The notes under the pieces: generated by a model
Seen by the model: the letters and a program-made list of their open reading frames with translations, nothing else
What the model was told of the DNA's origin: nothing
The model's database searches: none
Program-made: the position numbers and the translations under genes
DNA from: Asterias amurensis
Lineage: Eukaryota; Echinodermata; Asteroidea; Forcipulatida; Asteriidae
Reading direction: 5' to 3'
DNA: 64,000 nucleotides
Assembly: GCF_032118995.1 (NCBI RefSeq)
Contig: NC_092662.1
Location: 1,736,001 to 1,800,000, forward strand
Shown: positions 25,080 through 36,639 of the stretch, piece after piece
Numbering within the stretch: position 1 is the stretch's first letter
How the letters are laid out: the number at the start of each line of letters is the position of its first letter

Positions 25080-26720
25080 TATTTTCAAGATTTTTATATT
25101 TACAACAAAGCAATGCGTATCCACAGAATACGAACTCTTCATCAACTAAAAGTGGTCGATTTTTAAATCGGTTTATCAATACGGTATCATTCAAGATAAG
25201 CCAATCAAAGACTGCCATTCCCTATACAAAGGATTAATGTAGCATTCCTGATTTTATCATATTTTTTATAAAGCTCCATTATATGTATTTCAGATTTTTG
25301 AAAATTAAAGACCACGAGTCCCTTTGCAGCATACTGTGTGTGTGTACAACACTGCTGTGCGTACAGTTTACAATTTCATCAACGCCACGGGTCGATTTGT
25401 AAGACGGTTTATCAACACGATATCATTCAAATTATGCCAATCAAAGACTGTCACTATGTAAACAAAGCAGTCATGTAACAATACTGATTTTATCATAATT
25501 TTGTAAAGCTCCGTTATATTTATTTCAGATTTTTGAAAATTACACACCACGAGTCCCTTTGCAGCATACTGTGCGCGTATACTATACTGCTGTGCGCACA
25601 GTTTAAGATTTCATCAACGCCACGGGTCGATTTGTAAAACTTTTTATCAATACGGTATCATTCAAATTAAGCCAATCAAAGACTTCCATTCCCTATTCAA
25701 AGCATTCATGTAGCATTGCTTATTTTATCATATTTTTTTATAAAGCTTTATTATATTTATTTCAGATTTTTGAAAATTAAAGACCACGAGTCCCTTTGCA
25801 GCATCCTGTGCATGTGTACAACACTGCTGTGCGTACAGTTTACAATTTCATCAACGCCACGCCACTCGTGGTGTGTAATTTTCAAAAATCTGAAATAAAT
25901 ATAGCGGAGCTTTATAAAATTATGATAAAATCGGTAATGCTACATGAATGCTTTGCATAGGTAATGACAGTCTTTGATTGGTCTAATTTGAATGATACCG
26001 TATTGATAAACCGTTTTACAAATCGACCCGTGGCGTTGATGAAATCTTAACAGTGCGCACAGCGGTGTACGTTGTTTACACACGCATAGTAGCCTATGCT
26101 GCAAAGGGACTCGCGTGGTCTTTAATTTTCAAAAATCTAAAATAAATATAATGGAGGTATATAAAATTATGATAAAATCAGTAATGCTATATGAATGCTT
26201 TGTTTAGGTAATGACAGCCTTTGATTGGCTTCGTTTGATTGATAACGTATTGATAAACCGTTTACAAATCGACCCGTGGCGTTGATGAAATCGTAAACTG
26301 TGCACACAGCGGTGTTGTATATACACTCGCACAGTATGCTGCATTAAGGGACTCGTGGTCTTAATTTTTAAAAATCTGAAATAAATATAATGGAGCTTTA
26401 TAAAATTATGATAAATTCAGGAATGCTACATGATACTGTTTTCTAGGTAATGGCAGTCTTTGATTGGCTTCGTTTGAATGATAACGTATTGATAAACCGT
26501 TTTACAAATCGACCCGTGGCGTTCATGAAATCTTAAATTGTACGCACGGCACACAGTGACTTGTCACAGTATATGAAGCAATTATAGGGGGACTCTCGGT
26601 CTTAAATATTTAAAAATCTGAAATAAATACCAGACAGCTTCATAAAAATATAATAAAATCAGCAGAACTAGATGAATCTCTTGTGTACTGAAAGGGAATA
26701 GACCAGTCTTTGATTGGCCT
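25080..26720. repeat. Head-to-head satellite: about three direct and three to four inverted units of roughly 235 bp
   Basis: The landmark 'cgatttgtaa...tttatcaatacggtatcattc' occurs in direct orientation near 25159, 25392 and 25629, then in inverted orientation near 25979, 26226 and 26467, with a partial copy near 26715. The turning point is near 25860 at CGCCACGCCACTCGTGGTGTG. Copies differ by several percent. No coding capacity. Confidence 0.85.
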
Positions 26721-27222
26721 TAACTTGAATGATAACGTACGTTCGTGTTGAGAAGTTTTGCAACGTGGAGAGTGATACGTACGTACCCACCCCTGCAGTG
26801 GGTCCCATCCACTCGCAACAAGAGAAATGCTGGACTAGCCTTGATCAAGGCGCTACAGCCAGCCGCGATCTGCAAAATCCCAGTCCCCATCACTGAATTC
26901 CACCAGTGCACCCCCATACATAACACAGTGCATATAATACGTATACAGCGTATGTACACACATACGTACTGTACATGTACATGTACCATCTGTATACGGT
27001 ACACTTAGGTACATGGGTACTTCTTAAGTAGCGCCTTGATGGTTTTGTATCTGCCAAAATTAAGGGCGGAGCTCATTATGCTAATGTTTACTAACAACCC
27101 GTTCTCATTGGTTGTTGGTTGACCTATAACCTCTCGCTGCGATGTCAATCACAACGTTCTGCAAGCACTTGCACACACGTGCTCGTCGACGTAATTGTAA
27201 ACAAACCGTGGTTGTAGTTGCA

Positions 27223-27266
27223 ATGGCGGCGGGCGAGGGAGAAATCCCTACTAGTAAAACAAAACA
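27223..27266 (+). CDS. Candidate first coding exon of an unrecognised gene
   Basis: An ATG after 'gtagttgca' reads MAAGEGEIPTSKTK and runs into a strong donor CA|GTAAGT. Upstream (27060-27220) is a promoter-like patch with ATTGG/CCAAT words and CG dinucleotides. A second short ATG with a donor (ATGGCTACTTG|GTAAG) lies near 27450. I could not find a downstream exon, so the gene is not established. Confidence 0.25.
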
Positions 27267-29031
27267 GTAAGTCGCTGGAAATCAGTGGTGTATAATTTGC
27301 AACACAACTACAGAAACTTTCAACAAAATACAACAACCGCGTTTAATGCATCAATCATGGGTTTAGAAATAGAAGGAAGAAAATTAGAACATGTGAAATG
27401 TGTTTGAGAAAGGTTAAAAAAGTATCCAGGTGTCATGGGTTTCCGGCAAGATGGCTACTTGGTAAGAATTCTTAGGTGTTGGGCATATGACAGTACAACA
27501 CACCCCATCCCCTTGAAGCACAAACACAGACCAGATGAGATAAGAAACCCAGCTGTTTATTTTGTCTTAATGTAGACATATATTATTTATTACGTTTCTC
27601 GCGGTAAATCAAAGTTGGGGATCGAAAATATGTGTTGTCGAAAACATACCAGACGGTAGAAGATGGCGTGTGGCTGAACATGTGGCTGAACAACAACTAC
27701 AAGTAAAGTTCAATTTCATAAACTAACTCTTGCCATACTACTAGTACTACACTACAACATTACACTTATAGTACAGCAGCTTTCAATTCAGGGACAAATC
27801 TACCAGCTACGTTGTAATTATGATGCTAGTCCTCGTGTTATAATGAAACGCAAGACAACGGAAGTTGTTCGAAGTTGTTCAACACCATTACCGACCGGGC
27901 GAGTCTTGTCCGGCTCACCCGTCCGGCAGCGCATTCAGACCCCTTACAATCATAGCTAATATACACACCACGCTCCCGACACTGCTATAAAAAGCACGTA
28001 TTACAGTACATGTCCATACAGCTAGCGTACAGCGTACACACACACACACACGCATGCATGCATGGACGTGGCATGATTGCTTGCAGTAATACGTCATTCT
28101 CAATCGCGCCTGTGATTGGCCAATGTTTAGAATGACACGCCCACATCATGAATACCCTTTTATCGGAATTCCGATAAAGCTTTACAAACCCATCAAGGCT
28201 GTTGTTTGAGCCACGTGTGCGAGGTTGAAAGTAGAAAGACACGACCGTACTCACGACTACGCTGTACTGTTCTCGCTGTACAATGTATGGTAATGTACAT
28301 TTGTGTATGCACTGCATGCGTGTGCAGCGAACCGGGCCGGGGAACAGTACGTCAACAGCCTTGATCAAGGCTAATGCTGGACGGACTTAGTCAAGTCTAA
28401 AAGCGTTCTCCGGTCACTCAGGCCCCGATAACGAGAATGAAAACGATAACGATAAAAATGCACGCCATCCATTGGTTGAATGAGCGTGGGCGTATTCTGC
28501 GTGGAGCAATTCAACCAATCTCGAGCGTGTATTTCTATTGTTATCGTTTTCGCCTGTGTGACCGGGCTTTAATAATAACCAGTGTGGTTATTTCGGATCC
28601 TTTTCACGTGTAACGATCGACTCCTGGCGTTTGGAAACTAACATAATTATACGGGTACACTATGGAAAGCCAGAGAGGCAAAAACTCCAATCAACTGCAT
28701 GCCCCCCTTTTTTCGTTGACCCGTCGTTAATTTATTGGTTCACTCCACTAGAATATATTCTATTTTAGATAGATTCGACAACCCAAGAAAAGAGTCACAT
28801 TGTACAAATTGTCCAATTGTTTAACAATAGGCCTACCTGGGGTTTTGACTTAAGCTTGAGGTATGTTGGATAAATTATTTGCACCAAAGATCAATAATTT
28901 CTCCTGAGAAGATATAAAATAAATATAGTGACATCTAGGCCTACTAGAGATCAAATATAGACCAAATAATGGTAAACTCGTTATATGTCTTCACTTGGGA
29001 TCAAGAAGGTGTTTACAATGTGTGTGCTTAA
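27267..29031. other. Non-coding stretch with small inverted repeats
   Basis: No supported exon. At about 28396-28567 the ends 'ccggtcactcaggc' and 'gcctgtgtgaccggg' form an inverted pair around 'cgataacgagaatgaaaacg' and its inverted partner, a likely MITE. A (CA)n tract lies near 28035-28050. Confidence 0.5.
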
Positions 29032-29413
29032 AGGAACACGTTGCCTTGGATCGGTCGAGTTGGTCTTTGAAAAGCGTTTGTAACCGTTTTTTATAAAATG
29101 CATATGGGTAGAAAGATGTTGTAAAAGTTGAATACAATGATCCACACAGACATGCCTCGAAATTGCGTGGTTTTCCTTTTACCTCGTCGACTAACACGTC
29201 GGCCATTTATGGGGGTCAAAATTTTGACTCCCATAAATGGCCAACCATGTAAGTTCGCACAGTAGAAGGAAAACCACGCAATTTCGAGGCAAACTTGTGT
29301 GGATCATTGTATTCTACTTTTAAAACATCTTTCCAACCATATGCATTTTATAAAAAACGGTTACAAACGCTTTTGTTTTGACCAACTCGTCCGATCCAAG
29401 GCAACGTGTTCCT
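29032..29413. mobile_element. TTAA-flanked palindromic MITE, family A, copy 2
   Basis: Same ends and centre as the copy at 22554-22925. TTAA lies on both sides (29028-29031 and 29414-29417). The near-identity of the arms suggests fairly recent activity. Confidence 0.85.
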
Positions 29414-29781
29414 TTAACGTAACACTGGGTAGGTTTAGCTGCAAGTTCCGTGTAAACGTGAACGGGAAACGTCAGAAGAGTGAGTCGTATACAACTTCAC
29501 GTTTTTAGAATACGTGAAGTTCCATTTTTGGCGACGTCACCCAGAAACAACACCATTTTGGACGTTGGTGACGTTTACGTATTTTGCTCGCGTAACGTGT
29601 AGCTAAACCTCGCTATTAAAATAGACCTGGTTTGACTGTGTTTAACACTGGTCTTTTGTCTTCGTGTCAGATATTGGTTTTGGTGGTTTTAACTGCACTC
29701 CTAAACGCAGACCGATGCATACAAAATTGATTAGATTTAATATCCAGCAAACGTTTGAAGGAAGTGATCATTGGACGTTAA

Positions 29782-30145
29782 AGGCAGTGGACACTATTGG
29801 TAGTTACTCAAAATAATTATTAGCATTAAACATTTCTTGGTGATGAGTAATGGGGAGAGGTTGATGGTATAAAACATTGTGAGAAGCGGCTCCCTCTGAA
29901 GTGCCATAGTTTTCGAGAAAGAAGTAATTTTCCACGAATTTGATTTCAAGACCTCAGATTTAGAACTTGAGGTCTCGAAATCAACCATAAACGCACACAA
30001 CTTCGTGTGACAGTGGTGTTTTTTTCTTTCATTATTATCTCGCAAGTTCGATGACCGATTAAGCTCAAATTTTCACAGGTTTGTAATGTTATGCTTATGT
30101 TGAGATACACAAGTCTTTGACAATTACCAATAGTGTCCACTGCCT
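29782..30145. mobile_element. TTAA-flanked MITE, family B
   Basis: The ends are AGGCAGTGGACACTATTGGT and its reverse complement. TTAA lies at 29778-29781 and 30146-30149. Inside is a strong hairpin around 'gacctcagatttagaacttgaggtctcgaaatc'. It is related to the repeat at about 35700-36051 and to parts of 40777-41345. Confidence 0.8.
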
Positions 30146-30149
30146 TTAA

Positions 30150-30531
30150 AGGAACACGTTGCCTTGGATCGGTCGAGTTGGTCTTTGACAAGCGTTTTTA
30201 ACCGTTTATTATAAAATGCATATGGGTAGAAAGATGTTGTAAAAGTAGAATACAATGATCCACTCAAACATGCCTCGAAATTGCACGGTTTTCCTTTTAC
30301 CCTGTCGACTAACACGGTCGGCCATTTATGGGAGTCAAAATTTTGACTCCCATAAATGGCCGACCGTGATAGTTTGCGACGTAAAAGGAAAACCACGCAA
30401 TTTCGAGTGGTACTTGTGTGGATCAATATATTCTACTTTTAAAACATCTTTCTAACCATATGCATTTCATAACAAACGGTTTCAAACGCTTTTAATAGAC
30501 CAACTCATCCGATCCAAGGCAACGTGTTCCT
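30150..30531. mobile_element. TTAA-flanked palindromic MITE, family A, copy 3
   Basis: Abuts the family B element at 29782-30145 and shares its TTAA (30146-30149). The right TTAA is 30532-30535. Same fold-back structure as copies 1 and 2. Confidence 0.85.
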
Positions 30532-30648
30532 TTAACGTAAACTATAACTTGTTTGTCGCCTCGGCAAACATTCACCCTTGGCCAACATTGTGCTTGAAGC
30601 TTATCGTGTGAAATGCGGTTGCATCACTGTCTCACTCCTATAAACGAA

Positions 30649-31201
30649 ACGGGGAAGTACCTGAAGTTTTTTTCATTCACAAAAAATGATTGTGTGTCGC
30701 CCGAGACTTACCTGAACAAGTGAGTGTCCTTGAGAGTTGACTCACAAGGAATCCAGAATGGGCTGGTTGTTGTGGAGGACAACATCATGACTGGTTGCTA
30801 TATATCTCTATTTGGTTTGCGTTTGTTTGTTTGAAAAAGAAGAAAAAATTATGTTCGACAAGGTAGAACAAAAAGTTGAAACAAAATATTCATCAATAAA
30901 CAAAATAGCTCACAATTCAAAAAAAAGGTAAAATTAACTAAAGAAACACGTTGCCTTGGATCGGTCGAGTTGGTCTTTGAAAAGCGTTCTGTAACTGTTT
31001 GTTGTAAAATGTATATGGTTAGAAAGATATTGTAAAAGTAGAATACAATGATCTACACAAATATGCCTCGAAGTTGCGTGGTTTTCTTTTTACCCTGTCG
31101 ACTAACACGGGGAAGTACCTGAAGTTTTTTTCATTCACAAAAAATGATTGTGTGTCGCCCCGAGACTTACCTGGCTGAACAAGTGAGTGTCCTTGAGAGT
31201 T
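30649..31201. repeat. Direct repeat pair (about 92 bp) flanking half a family A MITE
   Basis: The segments at 30649-30741 and 31108-31201 are nearly identical and begin 'cggggaagtacctgaagttt'. Between them, about 30942-31107 is the left half of a family A MITE, broken at its centre exactly where the second direct copy starts. A third, weaker relative lies near 31894-31972. Confidence 0.7.
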
Positions 31202-31419
31202 GCCAATTACAGTTGAAACTTGGTTTGGGAACATTATTGCTACCACTTACTATGACCTCGTTACTGGGTGATGAAGTGATTTTATTCATCGTTTAAAATG
31301 TGAACTTTCCTCCGATACCAATTCTCTCCATAACTGCAGGAAACGCATGCCACTTGATCACTCAATCTCTATCATGCGTGGAGCAACGATCTGGCTTTGC
31401 ACTTGGCATTGTGTCTGCT

Positions 31420-31889
31420 ACCCATCAATCAATCAATCAAACATAATTTGTATAGCGCCTAAATCAAAAGTTTGCTCAAAGGCGCTGAGGCACAGAAGAA
31501 ATAAAAAGTCATTGATGGTATGCCTCCTGAAACAAGTGGGCTTTCAGAAGTGCTTTGAATGTGTTGAGTGATGTTGTGTCCCTGATGTGATTTGGAAGTT
31601 TATTCCAGAGTTTGGGTCCATATACCGAGAAGGCTCTATCAGCAAAAGTGATGTGACTTGTTCTTGGAACTACAAAGTATGGTGAACAGGGGCTGTTTGA
31701 CCGAAGGAGTCTCCGTTCAGCACCAACTTTCAGAATGTCTATGATGTAATGAGGGGCTTGTTGATGTAAGGCCTTGAACATGAGAACGATGACCTTGAAG
31801 TCGATCCTTTGTTGGATTGGGAGCCAGTGTAGTGTGATGAGTTCCGGGGTGATAGAGTCGAACTTGCGTTTCTTTGTGCTCGCACTCAA
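31420..31889 (-). mobile_element. 3' fragment of a non-LTR retrotransposon (CR1/L2-like)
   Basis: The minus strand reads about 120 residues typical of the far C-terminus of LINE reverse-transcriptase proteins (LHWLPIQQRIDFKVIVLMFK, then VPRTSHITFADRAFSVYGP and LWNKLPNHIRD). The reading stops after KALLKAHLFQEAYHQ. Next comes the 3' tail with 'gcgctatacaaatta' and an (ATTG)n-type run (the + strand shows 'caatcaatcaatcaa' at about 31424). The reverse transcriptase core is missing: a 5'-truncated dead copy. Confidence 0.85.
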
Positions 31890-34746
31890 AATGGGGAAAT
31901 CCCCTATAAAGTGAATGACCGAGTGTCGCCCTTAGCCTTTACCTGTCCAGTAAGTGCCTCGAGAGTTGATACATTTTAATATCAGAGGATCTCCATGGAA
32001 AGCAAGATTTTACGTCCGTGTTCCTATCATGTATACAAATGGTGCCTGCATGAACTCCAGCCTCTGACGGTGGCTTATTATAGTAAACATTGTATTGTCC
32101 CAGGTTACAACTGGCGCGATGCACTTGGGGAAATCCCCAGTTTAATGCCGGCAAAAACTGCTCGAACACCACCTGTTAATCAAATGTTTGTTCTGTTTAA
32201 ACAGAATTAAATAAACAGTTCTGGGGTGAAAATACATACCGAAACAGGGATGGATGATTTTCCAATCGCTTCCAGAAGACAACTCATTATTTATATGCCT
32301 CCACAATATTCGTCCAAACATACACTCCCAAATGTATTCCATAATCAATAACACAAACCATCGGTTGAACTCTTTCTGATCCAGGCGCAAAGTTCATCTA
32401 ATTTTCCCGGGTGCCAATGTCAACACGGCACAGTCACAATTGGCCACATGATAATAATCATCTTCAACTGCATCACAAACCACCGGGTGAATCGCAAGTA
32501 CGCCTAGTCCATCTCATTTTAATGTCGACATGCCTATGAAAACATTAAAAATAGTCACGTTCGATCCTCAACACACACGGCGACTTCTGCTCAATCAAAG
32601 CGCAATCCAATGTCAATGTCAACACCATGCGGTCTGATCGCTACCGGTGTCACACTATCAATGTTGATAATATACTACGATAATACGGTCCCTATCTCCA
32701 AGTGTCGACAATTTATGGAGAAATGAAAACGCCCTCACCTGGTAATTACAGACAATAATTCCATTAGTGTGGACCCGATTTGGGGGTGTTTTGGACATTC
32801 GATATTGTGTGTATCCAAATTTATGACACACCGGACGTGCCTCTCTCACTGGTAGCGTTTCCACGACAACCAACGGCCCAGATGAACTCGTCGGGAGGGT
32901 AGGCTACAGGTTGCATTTCCGGAATGGAAGTCCAGCTAAATGTTCGTAAATATTGGGTATTCATGGGGTACGTTTACCACGCCCGGCCTGACCTACTTTA
33001 TGGAGTGTGGACACAGTGTGTGTCTAGTACACCGTTAGTGTCACACTTTATCATTATTGACACAAAGAAAGAGTAATTGCTTTGTTATGATCGATTATGA
33101 TGTATGGCTCAGATTTTGAGTTGTGCGGGCCGTCACCGATAACTCAACGGTTCAGTTTAGGCAATGAGCAAAGTGGTGATCAGGCACATTGTTCATGCGT
33201 AAAAACCATCTATATAGGCATATATGCCAATATTTTAAAAGACAGCAGCTGATGATATACCGGCAATGGTTTTAACAGTGACCACATTTTTTCAGTGGCC
33301 GTTTACGAAATCGCGGCTTGGCTCCTAGAGCTCCTAGAGGTATCCTCCACCCACTGATGCACCGGAAGTCAGTGTTCGTTTTCGACAAAGAGCCAAAGTC
33401 AGGTTCTAAGTTGCTTCATATAAAAAATCATTTCAAAGTTGCTATTTCTGGTAATGCGAAACCAGGGATGCACGTAGGACGTCTCGAGAAGTCCACGAGT
33501 GTTCAGGCCTACAAGAACACATGCACGTCCGTGTCAAGACACCGGGAATCGAATCCACACTCTGCTTTACACCAGAACACGGCAAGCCACAAGGCTGGCA
33601 GAAAACAAATCAATGGTCGGTACTAAAACAACTGATGGAACTTACCCGCCAGCATCTCGCAGTAAATTTGTGTTATTTTCCTCATTTGGAAACATTTTTT
33701 AAATGTGAAGGACAGGTTGGTGCTTTTAGAAGATTAATCCATTTAATCCTGTTATGCCATCGTGTGAATAGGCCAGTCAGGTCTGCTCCTGTGATGAGTG
33801 GGCATAATGAATAGACCTACCACGTTTCCTAATGTGGAATGACCATATATAGCTCAATGGTAAAATAACTCCAGGGTACAGGTCAAATACGATATTACAA
33901 CAGACGAAAGACGAATACTTCCGCAGCATGGGAAGGGGATTTCCCGTCGGCAAAAATAAAAAACATCCATGTTTAGCTCCCGGGGTGAAACAACTCCAGA
34001 GTAAAATCAGGTCAAATACGATAACAGCAGACGAATACTTCTGCAGCGTGGGAAGGGAGTTTCCCGTCTGTACAGTCAAGAACTTATGGAATGTGAGGAA
34101 TGTTTCTATGTGTTCGATCAATCAGCTCGTACAACAGTTAACCATTATGAAAGTTCGTAAAGCACAGACGGTAATAATTATCCAATGCAGTTGTTGTTTG
34201 TAAATCAACTGGGGGCGTTGACAATCGTTTCAGACTGGTCAGCTGGACACCTGTGGCACAACCAGCACCGGTACAACAATGGACCGTTCCGGCTTTCCAC
34301 TAAGCTCCGCCCACCGCGCACGTGAGCAAGACACGCGTACAAGCACTCCCCAATGACATTCTGCACGATTCTGCCGCGCGTGCCAAATATACGCGCACGC
34401 ATGACCGAGTTTGTCCGACCACAATCATTGCTGTGATTGGTCAAAATGGGTGAACGCGCACAGTTAAATTGACAGGCCGGATCGGTCCATTGTTGACTCT
34501 TGAGACCCGGCATCACAAATTACTATTATTATGATCATTCTCCGAGCATCTCCTCTGCTGAGAAAGACGGGCCAAGTGTATTACACCTAATGAGCGTATA
34601 CAAAAGTTGTACAAAATATGCTTTAACCACAGTAAAGTTACCAGCCAAAATAATGCATCGTGACTGTGGTATCCTATACATATTATTTTTTGCTTGGCAG
34701 AATTTATTAACACGCAGCTGTTTATGTCAATATGTAGCTCTTTACG

Positions 34747-35045
34747 TTGTTACAATGGAAAACTAGTGTCCTTCATACCCGCAACTTTCCCTCAATGTTT
34801 GGAACAGAAACAGCGGGGCAAACCGCATGTCTGAAATTTATGGTGAGCTTTTGCAACACATACGGAAGAATGACTGCACATTGTGACCGGTCCCTGAACT
34901 CAACTATAAATAGGAGGGATCTCCCCCGATTTCGCAATCATATATATGGCCCTTTGTTTATGCAATTTGTTGCTTTATTCATCCATTTTTCGTCACTTAA
35001 GTTCTCGCAAATCATAAACCTGTTCAAAACGTCAACATAAAATCT
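34747..35045. repeat. Dispersed 300-bp repeat with a TATA-like box, copy 1
   Basis: About 90 percent identical by eye to 38755-39060. Both copies contain CAACTATAAATAGGAGGGAT, a good TATA box in context, so this may be a solo LTR or the promoter part of an element. No LTR partner or coding domain is seen. Confidence 0.65.
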
Positions 35046-35699
35046 GCAATTAATTTACATTATTTATATTAATACGCAGCTGTTTATGTCAATATGTAGC
35101 TCTTTGAAACTGGACCTGGGATCAACTACACTGATTCCATAGAGCAGAAATTACTCACCAGAATGTATAAGACCTATAGAAAATACGCACAGGTTAGATA
35201 CACTATATCCGCCCCCTCAAGCACCCCCCCCCCCAATGCTTATGCCACTCCCGTAAACATGTAGACGACTTTTAATTGTAGTAACTCGGGACCGATATAC
35301 CGATATAATTTCCAAACGTATACTGTATGTAGGGTCCTACTGTAAAAGTCCACAAGGCATAAAAGGTTTCACACAACCCAATGGAAGCAAGGCACTGTGA
35401 AATTACGGTAATCTTCGGTAATAAGAGTGTCCAAACGGGCCCTAGTCGCAAAGCACTCTTGCGCAAACAGTTTTTTTTTACCCATCTGGGTAAAAAAAAC
35501 AAAATTAATATGCTTTATCCCCGATGCAAATTTAACATGGGTAAAAAAAAAAATAATAATATTCTTTATCCCCGATGCAAATTTAACATCTCTTATTTAT
35601 ATGATTACGGTAGTTTCGCGGCGTGCCATACTTTTTGGCCAAGTGAGTAATATTATTTGGAAATTTCAACACAGATATTCCCCGTGACTTGAAATTTGG

Positions 35700-36051
35700 A
35701 CTTAAAATAATTATTGCCATAAAACATGTCTTGGTGACGAGTAATGGGGAGAGGTTGATGGTATAAAACATTGTGAGAAACGGCTCCCTCTGAAGAGCCA
35801 TAGTTTTTGAGAAAGAAGTAGTTTTCCACGAATTTGATTTCGAGACCTCAGATTTAAAACTTGAGGTCTCGAAATCAACCATCTAAATGCACACAACTTC
35901 GTGTGATAAGTGTTATTTTTCTTTTATTATTATCTCGCAACTTCGATGACCGATTGAGCTCAAATTTCCACAGGTTTGTTATTTTAATCATATGTTCAAA
36001 TACACCAACTCAAGGCTAGTCTTTGACAATTACCAATAGTGTCCACTGCCT
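35700..36051. mobile_element. Family B MITE, left end degraded
   Basis: The right end CCAATAGTGTCCACTGCCT is intact and is followed by TTAA (36052-36055). The body matches 29782-30145, including the 'gacctcagatttaaaacttgaggtctcgaaatc' hairpin. The left terminal repeat is lost. Confidence 0.75.
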
Positions 36052-36639
36052 TTAAGTGGTTGCACCCGTCAAAATGCACAACAATAAAACTATAGAGTTT
36101 TAAAAAAGGTTCAAGTTTTTTTTCTACTACGATCATAGCATAATCCCTCTCGAAAAAATGGAGCCGATTTTCCTAGTCGTCACGGGTCTGCAACAAACTA
36201 AACCCACATTCGTCACAACTAAAAATAAAATTGTGTTTTTCACCGTATTCCAACATAAAATACTCTGTAGGTCGAATTAAATATTATGTGCGGAATGGAC
36301 AAAGATTGCGCAACGTCAAGCCATCATGATCAATGTAGACCCATTGTATTTGACCTCGACCGTGACATGGGGGCGGCAAAGGTGGGGCGGCAAAGGGCAA
36401 TGTTTTGTTTGTTTGCTTGTTGTTGGGTTTATTTTTTATTATAACAATAAATTATTTCGAAAAACCCAACCTAAAAATGAACTAGAGGAGCGATACAATT
36501 TTTGTTCACTATGTTGATGATACTCAACAGCATTATTATTTTGTACTGAACAATGCCGCGTTTTTAATTGCAAATTTTCCGCTAAAAGAATTCGAAAAAC
36601 CACATTAATTTCAAGTGTGTCGAATTCCACCCCACCACC

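Larger units (their letters stand above)
22930..27222. other. Gene-poor region upstream of TRAF
   Basis: No recognisable coding exon. The stretch 23500-23770 is less AT-rich and stays open on the + strand for 96 codons, but matches nothing I know. It may hold the TRAF promoter. The remainder is repeats: a dispersed repeat at 22980-23113, a hairpin at 23868-23975, a MITE at 24301-24570 and an inverted satellite at about 25080-26720. Confidence 0.5.

Noticed and set aside
22516..31246. Several similar open frames reading MADVLVDEVKGKPRNFEA-type peptides on both strands
   Set aside because: All fall within family A MITEs, which are palindromic and non-coding; the repeated frame is a by-product.
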